Below, piece by piece: positions 43,949 through 52,287 of a stretch of 64,000 nt of DNA. Below the pieces are notes generated by a model. It was not told where the DNA came from. It saw nothing but the letters and a program-made list of their open reading frames with translations, and made no database searches. The stretch lies in contig NZ_CP013187.1 of the NCBI RefSeq assembly GCF_001444405.1, positions 1,054,001 through 1,118,000 of the forward strand, written 5' to 3'. The translations under genes and the position numbers were made by a program. Within the stretch, counting starts at the first letter, position 1. Each line of letters begins with the position of its first letter. Origin of the DNA: Pseudoalteromonas phenolica. Its GTDB lineage: Bacteria > Pseudomonadota > Gammaproteobacteria > Enterobacterales > Alteromonadaceae.

Positions 43949-44719
43949 GTGAAAATCTGGACTGTAGCAAATCAAAAAGGTGGTGTTGGTAAAACAACGA
44001 CTACTGTTAGCCTTGGTGGGATCCTTGCTAAGCAAGGAAAACGTGTTTTGCTTATAGATACAGACCCTCACGCTTCTTTGACTTATTATTTTGGCATTGA
44101 CTCTGAAGAGTTAGAAGTCAGTGTGTATGATATTTTTGCTCGAGGAACTGCGATGGAAAGCGAGGAGATTCTCCAAGCTTTGTGTCCTTCAACCATTGAG
44201 AACCTTGATATTTTGCCTGCAACTATGGCGATTGCTACCTTAGACAGGAGTATGGGTAATCGAAATGGCATGGGTTTAATTCTGAAAAAAACACTGGCGA
44301 AAATAAACGAACACTATGATTATGCCATTCTTGATTGCCCGCCTGTTTTAGGGGTGTTAATGGTAAATGCATTAGCTGCCAGCGAACGTGTACTGATCCC
44401 TGTGCAAACAGAGTTTCTAGCGCTTAAAGGCTTAGATCGTATGATGCGTACTATGGAATTAATGCAAAGCTCTCAAGCAAAACAATATAATTACACCATA
44501 GTGCCAACCATGTATGATAAACGGACAAAAGCTTCACTAGAAGCATATAAGACATTGCTTGCTAATTATGAAGGTTTTGTATGGCCAGGTGTAATACCGG
44601 TGGATACTAAGTTTAGAGATGCCAGTTTAGCGCAGCAAGCACCCATAGAGTATTGTCCTAAATCTAGGGGTGTGTTTGCTTATAAGGCATTACTAGAGTA
44701 TTTAATGAAGGGTAGTTAG
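43949..44719 (+). CDS. parC: ParA-like polar chemotaxis protein ParC
   Basis: The 256-residue ATPase has the deviant Walker A KGGVGKTTTT, IDTDPHASLTYYFG and DCPPVLG. No parB or centromere-like site is near. In Vibrio the ParA-like protein encoded in this same place, called ParC, sends chemotaxis arrays to the old and new poles; the name must not be confused with topoisomerase IV subunit ParC. The start is GTG with AGGAAG upstream. Confidence 0.88.
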   Translation: MKIWTVANQKGGVGKTTTTVSLGGILAKQGKRVLLIDTDPHASLTYYFGIDSEELEVSVYDIFARGTAMESEEILQALCPSTIENLDILPATMAIATLDRSMGNRNGMGLILKKTLAKINEHYDYAILDCPPVLGVLMVNALAASERVLIPVQTEFLALKGLDRMMRTMELMQSSQAKQYNYTIVPTMYDKRTKASLEAYKTLLANYEGFVWPGVIPVDTKFRDASLAQQAPIEYCPKSRGVFAYKALLEYLMKGS

Positions 44720-44726
44720 AGGCTAT

Positions 44727-45506
44727 ATGAGTAAACACTTGTTTGCTAATGAGAAGGTAATGAAACAGTATCTAGGCGCATTATTGCAAGAAGATGAGCC
44801 TCAAGAGACTGCGCTTGCCCCTGTGGCAAAATTACTCGAGCGTGTACCTGAGATTACTGAGACAGAGTTAAATCAACCAGTCGAAAAAGTTGTACCAGAT
44901 ATCATTGAGACTCAATCTGCGCCGGTAGTAGAAAGCCCTGAGGTCGTCGAAATCCCAGAGGTTGAGTCGAAAGATCTTGAGTTAACAAAAAATAATACTA
45001 TTATCAAAGAAGAAGCTATTGTTGAGCCAAGTTTAACAAGCGTTCAAGAAGAGTATGGTGAAAGTGAGTTTCAAGCTTTATTTTTTGAAGTTGCAGGGCT
45101 GACTTTGGCAGTGCCTTTGAAGTCTTTAGGTGGTATTCACCAATTAGGTGAGGTAACACAGCTTTTCGGAAAGCCTAAGTGGTTTAAAGGTGTCATGCTT
45201 AATCGAGAAGAAAAGCTCAACGTTGTTGATACTGCCAGATGGGTTATGCCTGAGAAGTATACCCCAGAGCTTGAAGAGAAACTGGATTACCAGTATTTAA
45301 TTACACTCGGAGATAGCCCTTGGGGGCTGTTGGCTGAAAATTTAATTAATAACATCACATTAAAGCCAGAAGACATTAAGTGGCGTGTAAATGGAGGCAA
45401 GCGACCTTGGCTTGCTGGCGTCATTAAAGAAAAAATGTGTGCTTTGATAGATGTAGAGAATTTAAACCGCTTACTAGAGCAAGGCTTAGATAGCCAAGAG
45501 CAGTAA
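44727..45506 (+). CDS. parP: CheW-like polar array protein ParP
   Basis: The 259-residue protein has a variable, acidic N-terminal half (about 1-115) with proline and glutamate, and a C-terminal CheW-like domain (FQALFFEVAGLTLAVPLKS... NREEKLNVVDTARWV). In Vibrio, ParP links ParC to CheA. The order parC-parP-cheW supports the call. Confidence 0.85.
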   Translation: MSKHLFANEKVMKQYLGALLQEDEPQETALAPVAKLLERVPEITETELNQPVEKVVPDIIETQSAPVVESPEVVEIPEVESKDLELTKNNTIIKEEAIVEPSLTSVQEEYGESEFQALFFEVAGLTLAVPLKSLGGIHQLGEVTQLFGKPKWFKGVMLNREEKLNVVDTARWVMPEKYTPELEEKLDYQYLITLGDSPWGLLAENLINNITLKPEDIKWRVNGGKRPWLAGVIKEKMCALIDVENLNRLLEQGLDSQEQ

Positions 45507-45530
45507 CTCAGAACTTTATGGAGTATAACC

Positions 45531-46028
45531 ATGAGCCAAGATAGACTACTTTCTGCAGACAATAATGCCGACAGTAATGATGAAGTTCTTCAATGGGTAA
45601 CTTATAAGTTAGAAGACGAAACGTATGGTATTAATGTAATGCAAGTGCAGGAAGTGCTGCGTTATACAGAAATAGCCCCAGTGCCAGGTGCGCCAAGCTA
45701 TGTTCTTGGTATTATTAATTTGCGTGGTAACGTAGTAACGGTTATCGATACTCGTGCACGTTTTGGTCTGATGAGCTCAGAGGTAACTGACAACTCAAGG
45801 ATCGTGATCATAGAAGCTGAAAAGCAGGTCATTGGTATTCTTGTCGATAGTGTTGCTGAAGTTGTTTACTTACGCAGCTCAGAAATCGACAGTGCACCAA
45901 ACATTGGTACTGAAGAAAGTGCTAAGTTCATCCAAGGCGTGTCGAATAGAGAGGGTGAGCTACTTATTCTTGTTGATTTGAATAAGTTACTCAGCGATGA
46001 TGAGTGGGATGAATTGAGTCACATATAA
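45531..46028 (+). CDS. cheW: Chemotaxis coupling protein CheW
   Basis: The 165-residue protein couples receptors to CheA. It shows EVLRYTEIAPVPGAPSYVLG and INLRGNVVTVIDTR, the CheW core, and ends with LVDLNKLLSDDE. Its stop codon directly meets the GTG start of the next gene. Confidence 0.95.
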   Translation: MSQDRLLSADNNADSNDEVLQWVTYKLEDETYGINVMQVQEVLRYTEIAPVPGAPSYVLGIINLRGNVVTVIDTRARFGLMSSEVTDNSRIVIIEAEKQVIGILVDSVAEVVYLRSSEIDSAPNIGTEESAKFIQGVSNREGELLILVDLNKLLSDDEWDELSHI

Positions 46029-46460
46029 GTGCTAGCTGTCGTTCAAGAAAATCTTGCTTTTATTGTAGTCACTATTACCTCAGGCATCCTCTTTTTAATA
46101 TGTCTGGGGTTTATTTTTGGTTTGCAAAAAAAGTTAGAACAGAATCATAAAAATCAAAAGTTTTTAAAACAGCAGCTCGAAGAATCGAATGCTCAGACTG
46201 AGATACTACGTAGCGAAATTGCGGAGTTGAGGTCAGGTTTAATGAGCATAGGCAAGCGTTTATTGGCTTGCGAAAATTTTGCTAAAGATTTAGCTCAGCA
46301 GCAAGCTGCGCAAAAGTATGATGATCCAGACGCAAAAATTTATTCTCGAGCAGTTAAAATGATTGAATTAGGTGCCGATCTCGAAGAGATAATGCGAGAG
46401 TGTGAAATACCTCGAGCAGAAGCAGAGTTACTTCTTTCATTGCACCAGAAGCAATCTTAA
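46029..46460 (+). CDS. DUF2802 membrane-anchored protein
   Basis: The 143-residue protein has an N-terminal membrane helix (about 9-32), a coiled-coil segment (about 33-75) and the DUF2802 domain RAVKMIELGADLEEIMRECE-like near the end. It starts GTG with no gap after cheW. The function is unknown to me; the position behind cheW is shared by Vibrio, Shewanella and Pseudoalteromonas, which suggests a link to chemotaxis or motility. Confidence 0.82.
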   Translation: MLAVVQENLAFIVVTITSGILFLICLGFIFGLQKKLEQNHKNQKFLKQQLEESNAQTEILRSEIAELRSGLMSIGKRLLACENFAKDLAQQQAAQKYDDPDAKIYSRAVKMIELGADLEEIMRECEIPRAEAELLLSLHQKQS

Positions 46461-46464
46461 ATAT

Positions 46465-46495
46465 AAGCGCTGAGTAATTTCCTCGGCGCTTTTTT
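46465..46495. terminator. Terminator closing the che operon
   Basis: A 10-base stem AAGCGCTGAG/CTCGGCGCTT (one T-G pair) with a 7-base loop is followed by TTTTT. It lies between convergent genes, and the last bases touch the fhlB stop codon on the other strand. Confidence 0.8.
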
Positions 46496-46791
46496 CAAGC
46501 CTTTATATTCAACTTCTTATTAAAACCTTCCCAGCCAGGTGGAAACTTTCCTCTTAAAACATAGGAAAAAGCAATTAATTCGGCGATGACATAATAGAGT
46601 TCTTTTGGAATTTCTTGGTGTAAATCAAGTTGATTTAACGTGGAAGCAAGCTCTGCATCTTCGTGGATCATAATGCCCTTTTCTTTTGCTAAAGTAATGA
46701 TCTCTTCAGCTAACTCACCAAACCCTTTACAGACAACCTCAGGTGATTTGCCCGCTTCATAAAGTAAACCTATCGCTGATTTCTGTTCCAT
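46495..46791 (-). CDS. fhlB: FhlB: FlhB C-terminal domain paralogue
   Basis: The 98-residue protein aligns by eye with the part of FlhB just after its NPTH cleavage site: SAIGLLYEAGKSPEVVCKGFGELA corresponds in part to SVALKYDTEKAGAPIVLAKG, and IPKELYYVIAELIAFSYVLRG to IPDQLFTAVAQVLAYVFQLK. It has no membrane segment and no NPTH. ATG 46791 follows AGGAAT; an upstream ATG at 46815 overlaps fliK2 and is less likely. FhlB-type proteins are known to stand in for the cleaved FlhB tail in some bacteria. Confidence 0.82.
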   Translation of the reverse strand: MEQKSAIGLLYEAGKSPEVVCKGFGELAEEIITLAKEKGIMIHEDAELASTLNQLDLHQEIPKELYYVIAELIAFSYVLRGKFPPGWEGFNKKLNIKA

Positions 46792-46801
46792 ATTTTTATT
46801 C

Positions 46802-49456
46802 CTAAACCTGTACATTCACGATTGCATGCTGAGTAAAAAACAAGTCAGCTTTTTCACTGTCTTCAGTTAGCTCGATATCACCAACTTGAAGACCATGCGC
46901 ACTTAATTTTCTTCTCAAAGTATCAATATGCGGCTGTGCAAGCGCACAAACCTGAGCGGAATTTCCTGTTACTTGACACTCCAGTGATTTATCCATGAGT
47001 TCAGCTTGCACGGAGAGCTTTCCTAGTGACGAATAGTCAAAGTTTAATCGGATATACCAAACCGTCTTTTCTGGCATGTTAGCTTTTGCAGGCTTTTTAT
47101 AATTGCCTATTTGCAAATGTGTCTGTTTGCAGTTGTCAGGGAGCTTAGTAGGTAAAAATAAGCTTACCAGCAACTGGGTGTCACTATCTTGGTTTTGATT
47201 CTGGTTGAGGTTTGCCGACTGAACCATATTTTGTTGTAAATTATTATTTAGTTGCACGAGCTCATTCATTAAAGGTGAGTTCAAATTGGGTATTTGCTGC
47301 TGAAGTTGGGTGATATTCTGTGCTTTAAAATTGGGTTGTAGGGTTTTCAATAAAGCATCGAATTTTGCTTGTGTAGAACTATCATTACTTTCGCTTTGTA
47401 TTACTTTTGATGCAGATAAAAATGTGAGCAGTAATTTTTCAACGTTATTGAGTAAACTACTGCTTTGAAGGTTAGTATTTATTATCGTTTGAGCCGTAGC
47501 CCCTACAAGCGGGTTTGGTAAGTTAAGCTCATTCGCAATTTGCGCTGAAGAGTGCTGCTTTTCATCTATCATTCTCGAAAAAGCCTGATGTACCAAGCGT
47601 GTTAGGTCAGGTGACTTTTCATCTTTAAAGTGAGAGAGTTTATTAATCTGCTCAGAGCTCACTTTTGGCTCCAACTTTTCATCTTTATTTATTGGTTGCT
47701 CAGATATAAATGGCTTAATCAGTAGCTTCTCTAGGCTTCCAGAAGGCGAATAATGACTTTTTATTATAGATAATACATGTTGGGTAGGTAGTTTAGCTTG
47801 GTTTGTGTCATTCACTTTTTCAGATAGGCGACTGAAGTTTTGGTGCGCTGCATTATTGCTAACATCAACTTGCTCTTTTACTGTCTTATGTAGTTCAGAG
47901 AATACATTTTGCTGAATAGGAGAACTGATAGAGCGAGCTTTTGCTTCTTTGATATTAGTTTTTGATGTTTGTGATTGCTCACTTTGGTTGGCCTTGTTAT
48001 CTCCTGTAAAGGGGGGCGTTAGTGTTTTTTGAATTGCTTCCTTAGGAGTAATCTTTTCTTGCGTAGCCATTTGAGCATCGCTGTGGCCTATGCCTGTCTT
48101 AACATGTTCGGTTCTTGGTTGTAGTAATGATGTCCCTTGCTTTATTGAAGATTGTGCATCAGAAGAAAGTTTATTTGTGAAGCTTACGTTCGAATTTGGT
48201 GGTAAGTTAGGCGTTGCTTTCAAATTTTCTTGAGAAAATAGTGCGGTTGCTAAAAGATGCTTAGGCACTTTTAGCGGTGTCGTTACCGTAAATTGAGGTG
48301 TAAACGCTATTGTTTGTCTGATCTGAGAAAATAGCTGCACAATAGGTTCTGATTTTAAGTTTTTGGCCTCTGGGTAAATGAGTGCTTGAGAACCTGATGT
48401 TTTGTTTAAATTTAGTATTCTACTCGCAATAGCCGCGGTATCCACGTTTGAAGAAACTGGGTTTTTATTGTTTTTATTACCAATCAACATAAAAGGCGCT
48501 GCAATAATATTTTGTAATGCAGTTCGCACAGCTTGCTTTACGTCTTTAAATGAAACATTCAGCAAAGGCTTGTCATAATTTAACCCTGATTTGAGAGGCG
48601 CCTCGTTTGTGGGTCTTACCAAGTTTGTAGCCTGTGTAAGCATTGACTTAGCTGAATGTTTTAATTGAATAGCATATTGTTTCTGCTTTTCGCTAATTTC
48701 AAGGCCATGCATAGTGGGAGTAGGTGTTGCAGCCCGCCAGCTTTTGTTTTGGGTATTTTCTGAAAGCAGTTCAATATTTCTGAGTGATAAAGCGGCTTTG
48801 GTGATTGGGTGTTGAATTTTTGGCGCCTTCTCAGAAAAATTAAGCACCATAGAAGGGAAGCTATTTGTTAGGCTCTGTGTAATTTTATTTTTGGCGATTG
48901 GTTGTTTGAGCAGTTGCTCTCCAAAGCGGTCACTGATTGTGAGTAATATCTGTGCAGTATTGGCGTTTAATTTTGCAATTAATTTAGGCTCTGCGTCGAG
49001 TATTTTTGCAAGACTTGGATTGATTGCTAGGTTTACGTCAAGCTTAGGAAGTTGAAGACTAGCTGGTGTGGTTTTTATTTCAGCGTGTGTCGTGATATTT
49101 GGGCCAATTGAATCTCCTTTTAAAAAATTCAACAAAGAGAGCAATTGGTCAGTAGCCTTGATATGTACACCTTGTTTTGGGGTTTGTAATGTTAACTTCA
49201 ATCCCGTTTCATCGAGCTTGACGATTGCTTCTGGTAATTCGAGTTTTTGACTTTGAGGCTCTATTGCAAGGCGAACAGTTTGCCAGCGTCCATTTATTTC
49301 GATGTCCATACTGATTGAATCAGATTTTATCGAAATGTTCTTGGCTAAGAACGATTGCTCAATCGAGTTATGCAAAGCACGTCTATTTGCTTCGCTTAAA
49401 GTTGAGATAGACTCAGATGAGACCGAGTTCAGGTTTATAATTGGCAATTCATTCAT
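46802..49456 (-). CDS. Second FliK-like protein (large, low-complexity, Flg_hook-like C-terminus)
   Basis: The 884-residue protein is rich in N, Q, S, K and L with no signal peptide. Near its end, WYIRLNFDYSSLGKLSVQAE, LECQVTGNSAQVCALAQPHI and LRRKLSAHGLQVGDIEL have the pattern of the FliK C-terminal domain. It is the upstream partner of fhlB and is transcribed against the che operon. The real FliK is at 26177-28558, so this is a paralogue. It might measure or switch export of another substrate; this is inference from domain pairing. Confidence 0.7.
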   Translation of the reverse strand: MNELPIINLNSVSSESISTLSEANRRALHNSIEQSFLAKNISIKSDSISMDIEINGRWQTVRLAIEPQSQKLELPEAIVKLDETGLKLTLQTPKQGVHIKATDQLLSLLNFLKGDSIGPNITTHAEIKTTPASLQLPKLDVNLAINPSLAKILDAEPKLIAKLNANTAQILLTISDRFGEQLLKQPIAKNKITQSLTNSFPSMVLNFSEKAPKIQHPITKAALSLRNIELLSENTQNKSWRAATPTPTMHGLEISEKQKQYAIQLKHSAKSMLTQATNLVRPTNEAPLKSGLNYDKPLLNVSFKDVKQAVRTALQNIIAAPFMLIGNKNNKNPVSSNVDTAAIASRILNLNKTSGSQALIYPEAKNLKSEPIVQLFSQIRQTIAFTPQFTVTTPLKVPKHLLATALFSQENLKATPNLPPNSNVSFTNKLSSDAQSSIKQGTSLLQPRTEHVKTGIGHSDAQMATQEKITPKEAIQKTLTPPFTGDNKANQSEQSQTSKTNIKEAKARSISSPIQQNVFSELHKTVKEQVDVSNNAAHQNFSRLSEKVNDTNQAKLPTQHVLSIIKSHYSPSGSLEKLLIKPFISEQPINKDEKLEPKVSSEQINKLSHFKDEKSPDLTRLVHQAFSRMIDEKQHSSAQIANELNLPNPLVGATAQTIINTNLQSSSLLNNVEKLLLTFLSASKVIQSESNDSSTQAKFDALLKTLQPNFKAQNITQLQQQIPNLNSPLMNELVQLNNNLQQNMVQSANLNQNQNQDSDTQLLVSLFLPTKLPDNCKQTHLQIGNYKKPAKANMPEKTVWYIRLNFDYSSLGKLSVQAELMDKSLECQVTGNSAQVCALAQPHIDTLRRKLSAHGLQVGDIELTEDSEKADLFFTQHAIVNVQV

Positions 49457-49516
49457 TATTTTAAATCAAATTTTCAGTAATCGGTCGCAAAGCTCTGTTC
49501 GTATTACCATACCATT

Positions 49517-50179
49517 ATGGTAGACTATCGCCCAATTTTACGCACCGAGAATACTAATTTGCTAGAGGTTAAATCTGTCACTTGCGTCAAGCAAGAACGC
49601 TGTTTATTTGAAGCGCTTAGCTTTACACTCGGATCTGGCAAGATTATGCAAATTGAAGGCCCAAATGGTGCGGGAAAAACCTCTTTATTGAGGATTTTGT
49701 CAGGCTTTGCTCAACCAGAAGAGGGTGAGGTGCTGTTCGAGCAGCGTTCAATTAATGATTATTACGATGAATTTGCTGCTGAGTTACTATTCATTGGGCA
49801 TAAAACGGGTGTAAACACCCAACTTACCGCATTTGAAAATGTCTGTCATTGGTTGCGTGTTCACGGTTATAACGATGAAAGTCAGGTGTATGACTTATTA
49901 GGCAAGTTAGGCTTAGTGGGCCTAGAAGATGTGCCGGTTAGAACATTGTCAGCAGGTCAGCAACGCCGAGTTGCATTGGTTAGACTATGGCTTAACAGTT
50001 CTAAGCTGTGGATTTTAGATGAGCCTTTTACTGCCCTAGATAAAAAAGGCGTTGCCATGTTGCAATGCCGCTTTAATGAGCATCTCGAGCAAGGCGGTTC
50101 AATCTTATTAACAACGCACCAAGATCTCACTCAGCATTTTGAACAATTACAAACTTTAGTGCTGGAGTATCGACACTAA
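49517..50179 (+). CDS. ccmA: Heme exporter ATP-binding protein CcmA
   Basis: The 220-residue ABC ATPase has Walker A GPNGAGKTS, signature LSAGQQRR and Walker B LWILDEPF. With CcmB it drives release of heme-loaded CcmE. ATG 49517 gives about 14 residues more than the usual CcmA; a TTG near 49559 is an alternative start. It heads the ccm operon and is divergent from the fliK-like gene, 60 bases away. Confidence 0.94.
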   Translation: MVDYRPILRTENTNLLEVKSVTCVKQERCLFEALSFTLGSGKIMQIEGPNGAGKTSLLRILSGFAQPEEGEVLFEQRSINDYYDEFAAELLFIGHKTGVNTQLTAFENVCHWLRVHGYNDESQVYDLLGKLGLVGLEDVPVRTLSAGQQRRVALVRLWLNSSKLWILDEPFTALDKKGVAMLQCRFNEHLEQGGSILLTTHQDLTQHFEQLQTLVLEYRH

Positions 50180-50865
50180 TGCAAGTAAATCATTCTTATT
50201 GGCAGCTTTTTAAAGCTGTATACAGCAAAGATGTCACTTTAGCATTTAGACAACGTGCTGAAATAGTAAACCCTTTATTGTTTTTCCTCATTGTCATTAC
50301 GTTGTTTCCTCTAGCAATTGGTCCTGAGCCTGGATTATTGGCTCGCATGGCGCCAGGTATTATTTGGGTCGCAGCGCTACTGTCTACCATGCTAGGCCTT
50401 GATAAGTTATTCAGAGATGATTATCACGATGGTTCATTAGAGCAAATGATTGCCTCACCCTATCCATTGTCTTTGTGTGTGTTAGCGAAAGTGTTTGCGC
50501 ATTGGACCATCACCGGGTTGCCTATGGTTTTGATGGCACCCATGTTTGCACTTTTGATGAACCTTGAGTCTCAGGCGCTTGGTGCAACCATTTTAACTTT
50601 ATTAATCGGAACCCCATTGTTGAGCTTTATCGGTGCCATTGGCGCTGGTTTAACTGTGGGCTTACAAAAAGGAGGTATTCTAATGAGTTTACTTGTTTTA
50701 CCTCTTTATATTCCTGTCCTAATTTTTGCAACCTCGGCCATTGATACCAGCAGAATGTCGCTGGCATATGGCGGGCAGCTTGCAATCTTGGGTGCGATGT
50801 TAGCAGTTGCCTGCATTGCCGCACCTTTAGCCATATCGTCAGCATTAAGAGTGAGTGTAAGTTAA
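50179..50865 (+). CDS. ccmB: Heme exporter membrane protein CcmB
   Basis: The 228-residue protein has six membrane helices and begins VYSKDVTLAFRQRAEIVNPLLFF-like, the CcmB mark. Its ATG overlaps the ccmA stop by one base (TAATG). Confidence 0.95.
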   Translation: MQVNHSYWQLFKAVYSKDVTLAFRQRAEIVNPLLFFLIVITLFPLAIGPEPGLLARMAPGIIWVAALLSTMLGLDKLFRDDYHDGSLEQMIASPYPLSLCVLAKVFAHWTITGLPMVLMAPMFALLMNLESQALGATILTLLIGTPLLSFIGAIGAGLTVGLQKGGILMSLLVLPLYIPVLIFATSAIDTSRMSLAYGGQLAILGAMLAVACIAAPLAISSALRVSVS

Positions 50866-50866
50866 C

Positions 50867-51604
50867 ATGTGGAAATGGTTACATCCCTACGCTAAAGCAG
50901 ATCGTGCATACCAGTTGTGTAACACCTTACTGCCGTATTTTGCCGTAATTACCGTTGTCTGTTTAGTTGTTGGTTGGGTCTGGGGCTTAGCGTTTGCGCC
51001 AGCGGATTACCAACAAAAAGACAGCTACAGGATCATCTTTATTCATGTGCCTTCAGCCATTTTGTCTATGGGCGCGTATTCTTCAATGGCGATTGCCGCA
51101 ATTGTGGCGCTCGTCTGGCAGTTGAGAAATGCTGAGTTGGCTGTAATTGCGATTGCGCCTGTAGGGGCTGCAATGACTGCAATTGCTCTTATCACCGGTG
51201 CTGCATGGGGTAAGCCTATGTGGGGAGCATGGTGGGTGTGGGATGCACGCTTAACCTCAGAACTCATTCTTTTATTCTTATATCTAGGGGTTTTATCGCT
51301 CTATCATGCGTTTGAAGATAAAAAGGCGGCGGGCAAAGCGGCGTGTATCTTAGCGATCGTAGGTGTGATCAATCTACCCATTATTCATTTCTCAGTTGAG
51401 TGGTGGAACACGTTACATCAAGGTGCAACCATCACTAAGTTTGATACGTCGGCGATTGACCCTAGCATGTTGTGGCCATTATTTATCAACATCGCAGGCT
51501 TTGCTGGTTTTGTGGGTGTGATTTCACTAATTCGTTTAAAGAATGAAATTCTTCAGCGTGAAAAGCACCGTCCTTGGGTACGCAGTTTAGTAAGTCGAGG
51601 TTAA
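50867..51604 (+). CDS. ccmC: Heme transfer protein CcmC
   Basis: The 245-residue membrane protein carries the tryptophan-rich heme-handling motif WGKPMWGAWWVWDARLTSE and flanking histidines (FIHVPSAI; IIHFSVEWWNTLHQG). It passes heme to CcmE. Confidence 0.95.
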   Translation: MWKWLHPYAKADRAYQLCNTLLPYFAVITVVCLVVGWVWGLAFAPADYQQKDSYRIIFIHVPSAILSMGAYSSMAIAAIVALVWQLRNAELAVIAIAPVGAAMTAIALITGAAWGKPMWGAWWVWDARLTSELILLFLYLGVLSLYHAFEDKKAAGKAACILAIVGVINLPIIHFSVEWWNTLHQGATITKFDTSAIDPSMLWPLFINIAGFAGFVGVISLIRLKNEILQREKHRPWVRSLVSRG

Positions 51605-51606
51605 CA

Positions 51607-51810
51607 ATGCAGTTTGAATCTTTTAGTGACTTTATAGCTATGGGTGGCTACGGCTTCTTTGTGTGGCTTTCATATGGCTCTTGTGCTGCTATTTTGGCTG
51701 GCATTCTAATTAGTTCTCTTAACGATGGTAAGAAACTAAAAAAAGAAGTAAAAGCGCAAATGCTGCGTGAAGAGCGTATTAAGAAAGCAAAAGAGGAGGC
51801 GCAAGCATGA
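51607..51810 (+). CDS. ccmD: Heme exporter small protein CcmD
   Basis: The 67-residue protein has a single membrane helix (YGFFVWLSYGSCAAILAGIL) and a basic, charged C-terminal helix. ATG 51607 just after the ccmC stop is chosen; a longer frame begins inside ccmC. Its stop overlaps ccmE by four bases. Confidence 0.92.
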   Translation: MQFESFSDFIAMGGYGFFVWLSYGSCAAILAGILISSLNDGKKLKKEVKAQMLREERIKKAKEEAQA

Positions 51811-52286
51811 ACCCTAGACGTAAAAAGCGCATGTTTGCTGTGCTAGGCATTATCTTTGGTCTTGGCTCAGCGATTGGCTTAACTTTATACGCATTACAAG
51901 AAAACATTAATTTGTTCTATACCCCGTCAGAGCTCATAAATGGCAAGGGTGAAAACTATGAAATGCCATTCGTGGGCCAAAAGTTACGAATTGGTGGCAT
52001 GGTCGTACCTGGTTCAGTAAAGCGTGATGAAACCTCTTTAGATGTTGAGTTTAAGCTTATTGATACCGGTCCGATGGTAACTATTCGCTATCATGGTATT
52101 TTGCCAGATCTGTTTCGTGAAGGTCAGGGTATTGTCGCACAAGGTACTTTAATTGAGCCTGATGTGATTGAAGCCTTTGAAGTTTTAGCCAAGCATGATG
52201 AAGAATATATGCCTGCTGAAATTGCAGAAGCCGTTAAAGGTATTAAACACGAAAAACCAAAATATAATTTAAATAACGAGAATTAG
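51807..52286 (+). CDS. ccmE: Periplasmic heme chaperone CcmE
   Basis: The 159-residue protein has an N-terminal membrane anchor and an OB-fold domain. The heme-binding residues H130 and Y134 stand in AKHDEEYMP, the same numbers as in E. coli. Confidence 0.96.
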   Translation: MNPRRKKRMFAVLGIIFGLGSAIGLTLYALQENINLFYTPSELINGKGENYEMPFVGQKLRIGGMVVPGSVKRDETSLDVEFKLIDTGPMVTIRYHGILPDLFREGQGIVAQGTLIEPDVIEAFEVLAKHDEEYMPAEIAEAVKGIKHEKPKYNLNNEN

Positions 52287-52287
52287 T

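Noticed and set aside
43949..44719. Chromosome or plasmid partition ATPase with nearby origin
   Set aside because: No parB, parS-like repeats or replication gene; the place between cheB and a CheW-like gene fits the polar chemotaxis ParC.
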